The notes beneath the pieces are model-generated. The model did no database searches and was not told where the DNA came from. It was given only the letters and a program-made list of their open reading frames with translations. A program made the position numbers and the translations under genes. DNA of 64,000 nucleotides from Larix kaempferi (Eukaryota > Streptophyta > Pinopsida > Pinales > Pinaceae). The stretch lies in contig BSBM01000140.1 in NCBI GenBank assembly GCA_027924585.1, positions 4,480,001 to 4,544,000 on the forward strand, in the 5' to 3' direction. Of the stretch, positions 1 through 12,807 are shown piece after piece. How positions within the stretch are numbered: position 1 is the stretch's first letter; each line of letters opens with the position of its first letter.

Positions 1-688
1 TATCAACGTCGCGTCGATAAAGTACATCCCCTAACAAGAGGTATCGGGGGGCATGGTGTCCGATACGATGGCGTCTGTCACGATCGATGTGGGGTCTGAA
101 CTTCTGCATGCGAAGGTATAGAAAAATATCACCGTACCATGGGTCATCAGACGAGATGATGAATAAGTGATTGTCGGGTAACTCATCGGAGATTTGTGGG
201 GAGGGGAGATCATTGATGAGCTGGGAAAGCGCGAGGGATTTAGTGCTCTCAGGGGTTCGGAAAGTGAGGCCATATTCCTGGAGGATAATGACCCATTTAG
301 CAACACGACCTTGTAGGAGCCGCCAGTTTAGGAGATAGAACATAGGGTTGGAGTCGGTGACAATTGTGGTATGATTGAGCAGAATGTAGTGTGGCAATTT
401 TTGGACGGAAAAGAATACAGCTAGGGCTAATCTTTCCTCGTATGGGTAATGTAGGGGTGGGCCAGACAAGGTCTAGCTGACGTAATAAATGACATGCTCA
501 TGGTGAGAGGCGTCTTCTTGAACCAAGACTCCGGACACGGCATGTTTGGATGGCAAGACGTAAAGGATGAAGTCCTGAGAGAAATCCGGAGGGGAGATCA
601 AGGGGGCTTGTGTGAGAGCTTTCTTGAGGGCTTCAAATGTCGCTTCTGCTTGCTCATCCCAAACAAAGGATATGTGGGTACAAAGCAA
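1..688 (-). pseudogene. pol fragment: Ty3-type RNase H and N-terminal edge of integrase (element 1)
   Basis: Minus-strand continuation of the RT domain. Positions 688-473 encode the end of the RT connection (motif FEALKKALTQAP) and the start of the RNase H (ISPPDFSQDF, then AVSGVLVQED). Farther left, in other frames, the stretch aligns with the RNase H and pre-integrase segment of the complete element at about 49207-49900, ending at the VLYRR motif at the window edge. A stop codon after YYVS (at about 473) and further frame breaks show decay. The position of the usual first catalytic Asp of RNase H is not Asp (LYVLPSKHAVSG), as in the second copy. Confidence 0.8.
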
Positions 689-763
689 GCATAAGAATCC
701 ATGAACTTTGGTGGCATAATCAGGAACGAAGTGACGAAGGAAATTGGACCGCCCCTGCAGACT

Positions 764-1678
764 TTAGAGTTGCCGAAGTGTGTGAGGAGAGGGAAGGTCT
801 AAGATGGCTTTGACTTTTAGGGGATCAACAGTAATTTCGTTCTGGGAAACAATTAAACCCAGCAACCGGCCTACCGGAACGCAAAAGACACACTTGTGTG
901 GGTTAAAGTGGATTTTATATTTGTGACAGCGCAGGAAAACTTGCCGGAGGTCGTTAAGGTGGTCTGATCGCTTCCGGGAATGAGCTATAAAGTCATCAAG
1001 ATAGAAAAGCAGGATATGGTCCAAGTCGTGAAAACAATAGGTCATGGCCCGCTAGAAGGTGGCACCATCATTTTTGAGGCCGAAAGGCATGACGCGATAG
1101 GAAAAGGTGCCCCATGGGGTGGTAAAGGCGGTCTTGTACTGATTCTCTTTATGGATCTTAATCTGGTTGTATCTGGAAAAACCATCCATGAAAGAGAGGA
1201 ATTCATGCCTCGCACATGCATCGATGAGTTGGTCAATAAATGGCGTGGGGAAGTTGTCCTTGGGACAAGCTTGGTTTAAATCACGGAAGTCAGTGCATAC
1301 TCTAATGGTGCCTTGCTTTTTGTTGACGGGAATGGGGTTTGAAACCCAGGTGGTATAAGTAATAGGATAAATGAATCCAGCTTTGCAAAGTTTCTCAACC
1401 TCGGCTTTAACAGCGGGGAGCTTGGAAGGATGAATGGGTCGTTGTTTCTGATGAATGGGGGGTAAATCAAGCCATGTGTCAATGTGGTGCTCTATAATGG
1501 AGGGGTCAAGACCAGGAATTTTTGTATAAGACCAGGAAAAGACATCACGGAATTCTTGGAATTCTTTTTTGTATTCTCTAATCTCATGCTCACTGCAGGA
1601 GGCTCCTAAGGTAATGATTTCAAAGGCACCAGGTGGGTCAGAGATATCGATGTCGATGACAGGTGAGATATTGGCCAT
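764..1678 (-). pseudogene. Reverse transcriptase fragment (element 1)
   Basis: Two minus-strand frames together cover a Ty3/gypsy RT. The 1678-1052 part carries the palm and fingers: VCTDFRDLNQACPKDNFPTP, FMDGFSRYNQI and FTTPWGTFSYRVMPFGLKN. The 1045-764 part carries the catalytic box (FYLDDFIAHS) and the thumb (HLNDLRQVFLRCHKYKIHFN). The frame shift between them falls right after GATF, beside the YLDD box. RT would copy genomic RNA into DNA inside cytoplasmic particles. Compared with the complete copy at 49.8-51 kb there are many substitutions, including Gly to Arg in GFSGYNQ, so this copy is older and inactive. Confidence 0.88.
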
Positions 1679-1858
1679 GTTACCTTCCTCAAAGGCATCA
1701 GGAGCAGGAATAGGATCCTTAAACTAGTTGACTTTAGTAGGAAGGAAATCTTTGGACTCGACCACAAATTGGGTGGCTGTGGTGGAGAAGGACTCTTCTG
1801 GGAGGAAGTAGGAACGATGATGCATGTCTTCCCAGGGGTAATCAGGGGTAGTAAGATC

Positions 1859-3652
1859 CTATAGAATTTCCTCATCATTGCGGAAACTTTGAGTGGTCAA
1901 ATCGGTTGACGAGGTAGTGGTGGTCGAAGAGATCATATAAATGGTGTTAATCTCTCCGGATGGGGATGATGCAGGAGGGTAGATCTCCTCAATTGTGGGG
2001 GGCACTGTCTCAAGGTCCAAATTATTCATCTCGTAGAGAGCTTCTCTGTAATCTGGGATATCAAGATAGTGATGTGAGTAATGGCCGTAAATATCGCATA
2101 TTGCACAATGGTGGTTGGTACGCAGTGATTTATCGCGAGGCTTGGTGTTTGGGTCGAGTTTGACAACCGGGATGTCGGGGTCGTCATCAAGCATTTGCAT
2201 GTGTTCCTGTAATGCGGGTAATTGTGGACATTGATGAGTTGGATGGCCTAATTCATCACACAACGAGCATTTAGGAGGAGCACGAAACATGAGGGAGGTT
2301 TAACTACTTTGGGAGGAGGTACCGTAGTGTATGGTTGTGGGCCTCTGCCCCCATTGGGCTTGATAAGAGGAGGGGGATTCGTAGAAGATCAAGGGGTAGT
2401 GACACCAAGAGGTGATTGAGTAGTAGTGACAATGGGTTGCACCGGTTGCGGGATGACATTTGATGTCGGTGGGGGAACGGGAGGTGAAATATACCACATG
2501 GGTAATCCCAAGGTTAACCCAGGGAGACTAAGGGAAGACATAACCAGAGCACTTACTACGCTCGAAGGAGGTAATAGAAAGGGGATTATGTGGATGGGTG
2601 TAACACCAATGTGAGTAGGGACCAATGGTGGTTTAGGTAAGAAGGGCAGCTGATTGTTGGGTGTTTGTGTATTGTGATATAGGGTACATAGGTTAGATAC
2701 TTTGAGTGCTAGTGACGGAGGTGGAATGGATTGGAATGTAGAAGTCATCGGCGTGTACGAGTAAATTTTGGGTCCCACGGAGGAAACAAACGAGGTAGTT
2801 GCACCACAAACAGGTTGTTCAACCATGGAGAGAACATTTTCGGGTACAACGGGGGCCTTGGGGTCGTAATAGGTGTGTTGGTCGACCTTGACCACACGTC
2901 CCTCATGGGGGAACATCATGGTATGAAAAATGGATGAGACAACCACCCGCATGGCATACATGTAGCTATGACCAAGTAAGAGGTTATAATCTAGTTGGGC
3001 ATTGATGACCTCTATGTCAATGAGCATGGTTTTACCAGCCCGCTGGATGGGAACATTAGCTAACAGATCTTGGGGTTGAGCCGAACGGTCGTCGTAGGCT
3101 CGTAACGTAGTAATGGACTGCTGGAAAGTAGGGGATCCCAACTTCTTCCAAATGAATGTGGACATAACGCATGTCGAGGTACCTTCATCGATAATGCACC
3201 GATGGATGACAAGGTTCTGAACGGAAACAGAAACTTGGAATGCTAAAGTGGAAGGCAGGCGTGGTTCGAACTGGTCTGAATCGAATGCCATCAGTTGTGA
3301 ATCATTGGGGTCAATAGTACCAATGGCAGAGAGCAAAGTCTTGCGTTGTGAAAGACAATTTTTTAAGACTTCTAAAGCAAACATGGCTGCGGGAGACTGG
3401 GCTAAGTCATCTACAATGTTGTAATTCGATGCAGCGCGAGCATTGTGGTTGTTGTTGATGCGACGAAGTGGGAAGCGAGGTGCCATTGAGTGGAACCGGA
3501 GGTATACATAATGTCTGATTAGTGGGATGAGTGTTAGTGTTTTTGTCGGAGGGAGGGTCTTTAGGGGGGGAGCCATATTGGTTCCAACGGGTTTGGAGGT
3601 TGACATCAGCGGATGACATCATTAATAAGTGGTGGGTACCTGAATCGAACAT
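1859..3652 (-). pseudogene. Aspartic protease region and two CCHC-type knuckles (element 1)
   Basis: Minus-strand fragment between gag and RT. The 3606-2389 frame holds a retropepsin-like segment with IIDEGTSTCVMS, where a D-E-G triad replaces the usual D-S/T-G, followed by an LLLGHSYMYAM stretch that matches the flap and psi-loop part of other Ty3 proteases. The 2290-1859 frame holds two knuckle-like motifs, CSLCDELGHPTHQC and CAICDIYGHYSHHY; the last Cys of the second is Tyr here. A proline-rich linker separates protease from knuckles. The protease would cut the gag-pol polyprotein. Frame breaks near 2300 and 3600 make it non-functional. Confidence 0.82.
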
Positions 3653-3732
3653 GGGTTGATCAGGAGCGGCATAAGTGATCTATTGTTGTGGTGGAACATT
3701 ACCTTGAGGGGGAGCCAACGGCTGAGTGTTCA

Positions 3733-5848
3733 CTACGCCTTGGGTTGGTAGGGGGTTTTGCAGCACCAAAGGTTGCTGCTGAGGGGGTGGGGAGTTCGGT
3801 GGTGCCTGATGAGTCGCTTGCCCTTGACGATAGGCACCATCAGTCCAGAGTTGTCGAGCTCACTCCAAATGTGGGCAAGCATGTGTGTAGTGGCCATAGA
3901 CCCTGCAAATAGAACAAGGATGGTTTGTTCTGAGGTTATTGTTTTTAGGCTGCTTGGGATGACGATCCGGATTCTGGTTGGGAGGAGCAGCGTTGTTATT
4001 ATGTGGAGGATTGGGAGGTGGTGGACCTTGATGATGTTGTTGGTTGTTTCCACGGTTACGTCCTCTTCCACAGTTTTGTTGTCCACCCTGGTTGCGTTGG
4101 TTGTTTTGATGTTGGGGTTGATTGTGTTGTGTGTACACGTGCCCTTGAGCAGTGGGAGGATTTTGGTTTGCCGCAGGTGCGGGAGCAGGTTGCGGTGGAT
4201 AATAAGTTGGTGGGGCTGGAGGTGGTCCAAGTACCTGCTGAGGTTGTTGGTAACCCTGAGCTATTGGAGGTGTCGGGTTAGCTGTTGTAGCTTGCTGTGG
4301 GTAATACATCAGTTGTGGCGGGAACTGAGTAGGGTTCTGGGTAGTCGATTGGTTATAGTATGTGGGTGGTACATATGCCGATGGCGCTTTTCCATAGCAA
4401 TGTTGTGGACAAGAGGGTCCATGAGTGTGGTGAGTCTGATTCATTGGAGTGTAGGAAGTTGTCACTCCAGAATTAGATGTAGCCCTATAGAGGTTTGGGG
4501 CATTTATGGTGCTCACCATGCTAAAAGGTTTAATTTGCGATGTGACCTGGCCAATAATACCATCAGCAGCATCTGATTCCCCTGGCATGTCACCGCGTGA
4601 AGAATCGCCTCATGGGGCATCTGGTATGATGGTGTAGAGATATCCAGATTGGCCTTAGATTAGGTCGAATTGCCGAGCTTTTAGGATTGCTTCTTCCTCT
4701 GACTGGGGTCCTTCGGAAGCGACATCTTTTGCTATGAGGGGTAGGAATGATTTAAAGAACCAGTCCAAAAATATACAGTAATCCAGTTTAATTTTACAGA
4801 GGCTACAACGTTTGTGCCATGCATGGATGTGTTCCATGATGTGGGTAGCTGTGTTTTGTCTGCAAGACAACAGTATTTCAACTCCTACATCGTAACGTAT
4901 AGGTAGCTGAAAAAAATGAAGGAAAGTGGAGGCGAGAGACGTAAAAGTCTGGTGGGTCCCATGTGGTTGTTCGATGTACCACTTGGCTGCAGAGCCAGTG
5001 AACGTTCGTTGCAATAGTCTTAGACGAATGGAGTCATCCACTATGGAGTTAGATGAACACCATAAGTGAAAAGACATTATGTGGTTTTGAGGGTCCTCCC
5101 CAGGTTTTCCTTCAAACTTGGGTATGTCCGAGGCGAGCTTCGTAGGCATGGGTGGCCATGTAGGGTTGTGCCTGATAGGATCGCTGGTTAGACTGGCTAA
5201 GTCTGGTAAGTTTAGACTAGCCATGTAAGGTAAACTAGTAGATGGGTGTGGAGAATTGACTGTGAAATAACTATTCATGGTGGCATTATGTAGTGGTCCA
5301 GCAGCCCCTAAGGGTATGCTAGGTATTGAAGGTATGTGTCCTCCAACTGCTGTGGTTTGGTATGGACCAACGTTTCCAAGTGCAACACGGGTTACACTAG
5401 GGTTAGGAACAGTGCCAGGAATTCCTAGGATCTGGGCTGTGGTAATGACAGGTGGTGTGATTCCTGTGTTTGGCATACCCATAATAGGAGGTAGTCTCGT
5501 GTTGGGCATACCTAAAGGTGGAGTGTCCCCCATATTAGGCTTTCCTCGAGGGGTTATTGTTACCATGGATGGCACGGTAGTAGAAGGGTTTCTGGATGTA
5601 TCTCCAATAGTACTGGTAAAAAGTGGGTCGTATTGTGTTCCAGCCATGAGGTTGGTTGGTAATAATTCACTAGGGTTTTTGGATTCAACCTTAGAATCAA
5701 ATGTGAAGTGAGGCATGTCAGAATCGGATGACTGTATGTTTGGCCGATGACGTGTTGAGTCAAGGGATAAGGCTCGACGTCGGTGACATGGAGAGCCAAG
5801 TAGACTAAATTGAAGGTGTTCACCCTGAAGACGACGAGATCGTCTAAA
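3733..5848 (-). pseudogene. gag fragment (element 1)
   Basis: Minus-strand gag. The 5716-4655 frame contains the retrotransposon gag core (SAAKWYIEQPHG, then FLHFFQLPIRYD and EILLSCRQNTATHIM) after a long Pro/Gly/Thr-rich N-terminal region with repeated MGMPNTG-like motifs. The 4588-3860 frame carries the Pro/Gln-rich linker and a CCHC knuckle (CSICRVYGHYTHAC). Similar protein sequence continues upstream of the ATG at 5716 to about 5848 with an Arg/Ser-rich segment, but no ATG is present there. Gag would form the particle and bind the RNA. A frame break at about 4600-4650 inactivates it. Confidence 0.85.
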
Positions 5849-6376
5849 ATTCTCAATGGTGAGAAATAAATAAAAAATAAATAAAATTTCAGTGTAAGGT
5901 GGTGATGTAAAAAACTCGAAACCCTAATGCAACCAAGAGTGCAAAAAAGGGGAGTGAAAATAAAGTCTCTCAGGCCAAAAATCAACCTCAAAAGCACTTA
6001 TTATAGCAGCTGTGCTATAATAAGTGGAGGGATGCAACAAAATTGGTCAGAATACCAACAGTCAAACAGTTTCTAGAAAAAAGAGGTGTTACTAGACCAA
6101 AGGTGGGTAATGTATCATGCAAACACCTAACTAGAAGTATTGTGAGTCAACAAACGATATCCTCTGCAAGGTGATGAAATCCAAGTCAGAAAATATAGAG
6201 TGTTGAATCAACGGCTAGATATCCCCCTACCAGGAGGGACACCGGGTAGATAATCCTAAAGAATGGCAGCTAGGATACCCCGTTCATGACATGTTCAAAA
6301 AAGGTGAATCTTCCGTTTGGTCCTTTTACCGCAGTACCCCCATACAAGTATACCCCGAGAATTGCAAGAGGTAGCC
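5849..6376 (-). other. Untranslated leader of element 1, part next to gag
   Basis: No coding potential is seen. The stretch aligns with about 55150-55690 of the complete element (shared blocks include tatcctctgcaaggtgatga and cggctagatatccccctacc). It stops exactly at TAGCC (6372-6376), the left copy of the copia target duplication, and resumes at 13431. Confidence 0.8.
6372..6376. repeat. Target site duplication TAGCC (left)
   Basis: TAGCC directly before the LTR start at 6377 matches TAGCC at 13426-13430 directly after the other LTR. Five base pairs is the usual length for LTR retrotransposon integration. Confidence 0.92.
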
Positions 6377-6982
6377 TGTTAAGATTTAATATGCTAAGAC
6401 AGAAAATAGAAGCATTACATTCCATTTCACAATAATAGCATATACAGGATCACTAAAGAAACAACAAGCATAGCATAAACACAAGAGACACAGATTTATC
6501 CTGGGAAACCCTCATGGGGTAGAAAACCCAGTAAAGCTTCCTCAATATAGATGACCAGCAATATACAAAGATGTAAACCAAAGATATGATCTCCTCCTCC
6601 ACCATAGCAGACCTCTCCTCCACAAGTGCGCCTCTCTCTCAAGTGAGTGTGTGTGTCAAATGAGGAACACACCTCCTCTATTTATACACTACTCTGACAT
6701 ATCTTTTACACAAGTACACGTAGGCTCGTATTTAACCAATGGGTTAAATACCCCACTACAACTGACTGGGTCGACCCCTCTAGGGTGGTCTAATAACCCT
6801 TTGACCCACACAACACATACAGGGCCGACCCCCACTAGGGAAGTCTAATAACCCGAGTTACCACATTCGGACAGAGGAATAAACATCTCTGGATATACAA
6901 TAAGATCTTCACGGAGGAATGAAACATCTTCGGAATAATAAAGTACAAATATAATATTCTTTGAAGTTACAATATCTAAACA
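6377..6982 (-). repeat. 3' LTR of copia-like element 1 (606 bp)
   Basis: Starts TGTTAAGATTTAATATGC and ends AATATCTAAACA on the plus strand. It pairs with 12820-13425, which has the same length. The interior adjoining its inner edge is purine-rich on the minus strand, marking it as the 3' LTR. Confidence 0.94.
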
Positions 6983-6993
6983 CTCCCCCTTAA
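6983..6993 (-). other. Polypurine tract of copia-like element 1
   Basis: On the minus strand TTAAGGGGGAG lies immediately before the 3' LTR. This is the usual site where RNase H leaves the primer for plus-strand DNA synthesis. Confidence 0.8.
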
Positions 6994-7235
6994 CGAAAAG
7001 GATATTATAACAGCATCTGCATGAGCAAGGAGTCATCAACATCATACATGATACATCTATAAATCATTGGAAGCTTTCTCAACATCATCAGTAACTCAAC
7101 TAGTTACTGGAACATATTCAATACTGGAACATCAACATCTTCAGTACTGAGTCTTTATCTTCTGCAGCACTCGAACAGCTACAATAACGTCAACATCTAT
7201 ATCCTCACGATTGTCAGCATCATCATCATACGATC

Positions 7236-7510
7236 ATTAGCATCGGGATCATCTCGATCTACAGCATCTAGATCATCTCGATCTACAGCATCTGGATCAT
7301 CACGATCTACAACACCTGGATCATCTCGATCTACAACATCATCATCGTCTCAATCTACATGATCAGCATCATCGTCATCTAGATCAACTCAATCAACATC
7401 ATCGACATCTAGATCAACACGATCAACAACATCATCATCTAGATCAATATGATCTGCAGCATCGTCATCTAGATCAATACGATCAGTAGCATCATTATCA
7501 CACGATCAGT
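7236..7510. repeat. Short tandem repeat tract (gatctacagcatctggatca-like)
   Basis: Imperfect units of about 24 bp built from catctagatca and cgatctacagcat words. The tract lies between the RNase H remnant and the 3' LTR of copia-like element 1. No coding role is seen. Confidence 0.7.
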
Positions 7511-7769
7511 AGCATCTTCATTACACGATCAATCCAGTTCTCTTTAGGACCTATGTCCAAGGATGATGCAATCCAGTCATGTACCTTTTGAACCAAAGTC
7601 CAGAGATGATCCAGTCCTAACATGTACCTTTTGAACCGAAGTCCAGGGATGATCCAGTCCTAACATGTACCTTTTGAACTGAAGTCTAGGGACGATCCAA
7701 TCCTATCAATTCTCGGAGACCTCATGTCTACGGCTCAGTTCACAGGACCAAAGTCCAAGGATGATCCAA

Positions 7770-8075
7770 TCCTTAACGTACATTTAGGACCGTTTCCAAG
7801 GATGACTTAATCCTCAACCGTACATTTAGGACCACGTCCAAGGATGACTTAATCCTCCACCATACATTTAGGACCACGTCCAAGGATGACTTAATCCTCC
7901 ACCGTACATTTAGGACCACGTCCAAGGATGACTTAGTCCTCCACCGTACATTTAGGACCACGTCCAAGGATGACTTAATCCTCCACCGTACATTTAGGAC
8001 CATGTCCAAGGATGACTTAATCCTCCACCGTACATTTAGGACCACATCCAAGGATGACTTAATCCTCAACCGTCC
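7770..8075. repeat. 42-bp tandem repeat, about seven copies
   Basis: A 42-bp unit containing catttaggaccacgtccaag and gatgacttaatcctccaccg is repeated head to tail. Because 42 is a multiple of three, the minus strand reads as a 14-residue repeat; that open frame is a by-product of the period. The array is inside the 3' region of copia-like element 1. Confidence 0.9.
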
Positions 8076-8800
8076 ACCAAGGACTTCATTCTCGAAGACA
8101 TACGTCTACAGCTCTTCTTTAGGACTGAAGTCCAGGGATGATCTAATCCCCTCATATGTTCACCAAAAACTTCATTCTTGAAGACATATGTCTGCGGCTC
8201 TTCTTCAGGACTGAAGTCCAGGGATGATCCAATCCCCTCACATGTTCACCAAAAACTTCATTCTCGAAGACATACGTCTATGGCTCTTCTTTAGGATTGA
8301 AGTCCAGGGATGATCCAATCCCCTCGCATGTTCACCAAGAACTTCATTCTCGAAGACATACGTCTACGGCTCTTCTTTAGGACTGAAGTCCAGGGATGAT
8401 CCAATCCCCTCACCTGTTCATTCAGGATTTTGTTCTCGAAGACAGACGTCTACGGCTCTCTTTAGGACTGAAGTCCAGGGATGATCCAATCCCCTCAAGT
8501 CCACCAAGGACTTCATTCTCGAAGACATACGTCTACGGCTCTCTTTAGGAGTGAAGTCCAGGGATGATCCAATCCCCTCAAGTCCACCAAGGACTTCATT
8601 CTTGAAGACATACGTCTACGACTCTCTTTAGGACTAAAGTCCAAGGATGATCCAATCCCCTCAAGTCCACCAAGGACTTCATTCTCGAAGACATACGTCT
8701 ACGGCTCTCTTGAGGATGATGCAATCCTATCATGTCCACCAAGGACTTCATTCTCGAAGACATACATCTATGGCTCTCTTTAGAACATATGTTCAAGGAT
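8076..8800. repeat. About 80-85-bp tandem repeat, eight to nine copies
   Basis: Each unit contains ttcattctcgaagacatacg, then gaagtccagggatgatccaa. Copies begin near 8085, 8165, 8250, 8340, 8425, 8500, 8590, 8670 and 8740. The array adjoins the 42-bp array and shares the words aaggatga and aatcc with it, so both may derive from one ancestral unit. It lies downstream of the copia RNase H remnant. Confidence 0.85.
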
Positions 8801-9198
8801 GATGCAATCCCCTTGTCACCTTAGACCCTGTCTAAGGACCATCCACCAACCTCTCTGTCGGCATCACTAATATAGGTATCCTCATCATCGACCTCACCAT
8901 CGATGCAGGCAATCTCTTCATGAGTTATCACATCACTCCCCCTTTCTAGGAGGGTCCTTCTGAACTATATTAAGTTTGTCTCGGAAAACTTTATTTGAGG
9001 TAGAGGTTTGGTTAGTACATCGGATCGGTAGAAGTTTGGTTAGTACATTGTTACAAATTCAAACTTTTGGTTCCTTTCTACACCATATCTTGGAACACTA
9101 TATTCTTTGCCATCTTGATACAACTCTACTTGTCACATAGGATCATAGTTGGGTCTATCTCTAAGTCAAACAATCCTGAAGCCATACTATTTCATAAC

Positions 9199-9900
9199 TT
9201 AGCAGAGCAAGAAGCCATATATTTTGCTTGTGCTAAGAGCCACACTATATTGCTTCCTTCTAAACCATGAGATCATGGCTGATCCCAGACAGTAACATCC
9301 TCTCGATGTGCTCTTCCTGTCTGATACAATTTCTGCCCAATCAACATCTGTGTAGCCATCTGAAGTCATGATATCTAAGATAACATAGATCAAAATCTAT
9401 CCTATCCTTTAGGTATTTGAACACATGCTTTGCAACTAACAGGTGAATACATCTGGTTTTCCACTAGATACGGACACAAGGTGTTCACAAAAAAGCATAT
9501 ATCTGACCTAGTATTTGTTATACACATCAATGACTCAATATTTTGTCTATACAGAGTTATATACACTAACTCTGATGAGTCATTCACTAACAGCTTCAAG
9601 TTGGAATCCATGTGAGTGGTCATTCCAACATATCAAGTCCTTTTAATATTTCTCGGCATACTTTCCCTGGTTGAGAAAGATTCCTTCCGAGTCTTTCCAT
9701 ACTTCCACACCTAGGAAGTAATGCATCAATTTTAGATCTTTCATTTTCATTGAATGATCTTCTGCATATCTATCTGTGCCATCTCTCGTTAGATGGGTCT
9801 ACTGATATGAGCCTCAATATCATTCGAACTCTGTGGTGATTTCCTTCTTGCATCCATGTCATCTGTGTATAGAAACAATATTCAACCTTGTAGCAAAAGT
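9199..9900 (-). pseudogene. Copia RT/RNase H remnant
   Basis: Minus strand. The 9623-9402 part resembles the end of copia RT (YRQNIESLMCITNTRSDIC, then FFVNTLCPYL). The 9393-9199 part resembles the start of copia RNase H (GYTDVDWAE, DRKSTSRG, MISWFRRKQYSVALSTSK). Between 9900 and 9630 weaker RT similarity continues with many frame breaks. The rest of RNase H, integrase and gag are not recognisable. These enzymes would make and trim the DNA copy, so this element could only move with proteins supplied by a relative. Confidence 0.85.
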
Positions 9901-11650
9901 TGAGATCCTCATCACACATGGTGATCATTAAGCTCATCAGTTGATTATCGATCCTGGGAACCCATACAGAAACTGATTCACACTTCTTCTTTAATTACGC
10001 CATTAAGAGAATGGTCTTATCTAGCCACTTGGAGAAAGCATCTCATCATGATTCTCTTCCTCTTTCTAAGAGAATCTTCTAGCCACAGGCCTTCTATAGT
10101 GTGTTTGATTTGTAAATCTTTTGTTGAACAACCATCGCTTGTTCAGTGTTCATCATTCATTATGATCTTTCCTACAAATCAAAATTAAGTACATGATTAG
10201 TAATACTTCATAATCATCAAATCATATTGACATGATAACCTATCATGCATACAAATACATAGTTATGCACCTATCTTGACCAATACTTTGGCACAACACT
10301 TTTCCATATCCTGTATGCATACAGTGGCTATCTAGATTCCTTCCATCTCTACCAGAACATACTATCGAGAGTGTGCACAGCTCTCAACATGTCAGCAAAG
10401 AGGTTTCATTCTAGACAAGCAACAATGGAATGTTTGTCCAACTTACCAATCATATGCATTTTAGTAGTATACTGTTCAATGCTCTATGAATGTTTACACT
10501 CAGCATGATATATTATAGGAATACAAATATGCATACAACCTACTACGGGCAATATCATTTACTATTTCAAATAGCAACTCAAATACTTATCTTTTATGTT
10601 TGTGTGGTTGCCTCTCGCTTGATCTTCTATATGTCTTTTGAACTTCTATTCATTCTGTACCATTGTGCATGCTCAAGTGTGCACTAGTGTTATCCTCATG
10701 ATCTCATACACAAACATACATTCATTAGTATATTCTCAATATTATCAAAACATTCTAATTCTAAATGATCTTGAATATGTATAGTCATGATCATTAGTAT
10801 TCATGGTTTCAAGGAAGTCTTCTTTTACTCACGCATATTCTTGTTTGATTATAGTACTCTTCTGTTTAATTAAATCCTCAAGGTAAGAGACATAATATGC
10901 ATAAACCCTTGATTACTAGCATGACCAATCATACCAAGTATACTTATATAAGGGATCCTAACACAAGGTAAGATTTTAACTTGACATAGGAAAACATACC
11001 TGGATTAGTATACCTGCTTAGTTATGTCTAACATACCTAAACAATATCTTCTTTGTTCTCTTCAATGATTTAGAGATCCTGTGCTAGAACTTGCATAGTT
11101 TAAGCATAATATAACAAAGTAATACATACCTTGTAAGTAGAACAAAGATTATGGATGAGTCGTTGTCTTCATATTGTCAAGGTACCTGTATCTTGTTAGC
11201 AGACAACATCAACCTCACACAACACCATAATGCATTAGTACAATCATATAGCCCTAATAATGAATATCTTCGATCATTCACATGCATTCATACTATTACT
11301 AGGGTGATAAGACAATTCTAACATTAATCAAGATTGTATTAATAAATCATATGAAGACAAACACATTATGAACTTAATCAAGAATCACATTTCAAGACAT
11401 ACCTGAACCTCCTTAAGTCATACCTGTCAAGACTTCATGTAGTCTTCTTATGTTAGGCCTTAGCCTCAACTCCCCCTGAGACTTGATCTGGAGCTTGATT
11501 AAGGTTTGCTAGAGGAACCCTAAAAATTCAATCTTTGACTTTCACACTTCTGAATGGATGGAAGGATGTGTCTTGCTGAGCTGATCAAACTAGCATACTT
11601 CAATTTTGAAATCTCCAAAACTTTGACCCCTCAAAATTGCCTTTGAAACT
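9901..11650. other. Non-coding AT-rich interior of copia-like element 1
   Basis: No protein is recognised. Parts of 10090-11400 are clearly related to 62540-63900 in the second copia-like element: for example aggtttcattctagacaagc at about 10399 and aggtttcattctagataagt at about 62779, and the agagacataatatgcataaa block in both. The conserved non-coding interior suggests a shared deletion derivative or regulatory interior. Confidence 0.6.
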
Positions 11651-11659
11651 TCTGGATCT

Positions 11660-12465
11660 TCTCGACAGGATCCCGAACTAGGGTTTGATGAAGCCTACCC
11701 TTCTTCTCAATCAAAAGGTTTTATCCAAGGCTCTAAACTCTTATTTTTCTGAGGAGCTTCCACCCGTGGTTACAGACTTCAAAACTTCCAACTTTTGCTG
11801 AAGCCCTAATTTTCCATCGTTCCGATCAAAATCCCGAGCTAGGGTTTAGTGAAGCCCGTTCTTCTACACAACCCAAAAATTCGATCTTGGTCTCTAAATT
11901 TCGATTTTAGTGAGTAGCATTCAGCCGTGGATTCTGATTCCAAAAATTCTAACTTTCTCCGAAACCCTAAATTCTGGAAGCCATGAATAAAGGTGCTCCA
12001 AAAATAATTCTGTTTTGACAGAAATATGTACCTAATTGTTTCTGCTATAACTCCAAAATTTTCACTCCACAATGTCTGAAAACGTTTTCTGCAGTAGCCT
12101 GACCTGTCATCTTTCCATCCTGATAGGTCTGACCTCAATTGGATTTTCTGAGAGAGAGTTATGCCAAATGTCGCAACGTGACCTATTTTGGGATAATACA
12201 GGAGAGCGAACTTGTACGGCGTGCCACATGTCATTGTTTGAACTTCAGCCTCTGAAAACTTTGCTGAGATAGCTCGCCCTATTATATTTCCATCTTGACA
12301 GGTCTGACCTCAATTGGACTCTCTGAGAGAGAGTTATGCCAAGTGTCGCAACGTGACCTGTTTATGGGATAAAACAGGAGAGCGAACTTGTATGGCGTGC
12401 CACGTGTCACTGGTTCAGCTTCGGCCTCTGAAAAAGTTTCCTGAGATAGTACAGTCTATGTACTA
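11660..12465. repeat. Two tandem duplications in the 5' region of copia-like element 1
   Basis: First pair: two units of about 150-165 bp at about 11665-11830 and 11831-11980, each with gaactagggtttgatgaagc-like sequence. Second pair: two units of about 175 bp starting at 12121 and 12296, each beginning with aggtctgacctcaattgga and containing aggagagcgaacttgta. They lie between the primer site and the former gag-pol region of the element. Short open frames here follow the repeats and are not thought to be coding. Confidence 0.75.
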
Positions 12466-12807
12466 CCTGTCACCTATTACGAAATTTCATTTGGAGCTTC
12501 CTAGGCCAAGTTATGACCTTTTTTCTTAGGTCACCTGATTTTTACTGAGATCTGGAAGAGGCAGAAACCCTAACTTGTACTGATCATAACTTACAAAGTA
12601 CAATGAATCTGAGGGTTCCCTTTGGACACATGATACCTAGAGATGTTATCTACAACCTGTAAAGGTTTTAGATCCTTAATGTTCTCCAAAATGGATTTAT
12701 AGCGAAAGTTCCACGATGACTGTTTTTGCTATGTAAAACCCTAACCTTCAAATTGTCGTAAGTAAAGCAAGTGTCGTAAGTGCCATACCTTGCCTTCCTT
12801 CAAGTTA

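Noticed and set aside
3688-4576. Long plus-strand open frames over gag of element 1 (and 53197-53616 over gag of element 2)
   Set aside because: They are the reverse shadow of the Pro/Gln-rich gag linker, rich in Trp/Cys/Arg, and follow from its base composition.
7773-8069. 98-residue minus-strand frame with WRIKSSLDVVLNVR repeats
   Set aside because: The 42-bp repeat is a multiple of three, so any open frame persists through the array; no homologue or start context supports a gene.
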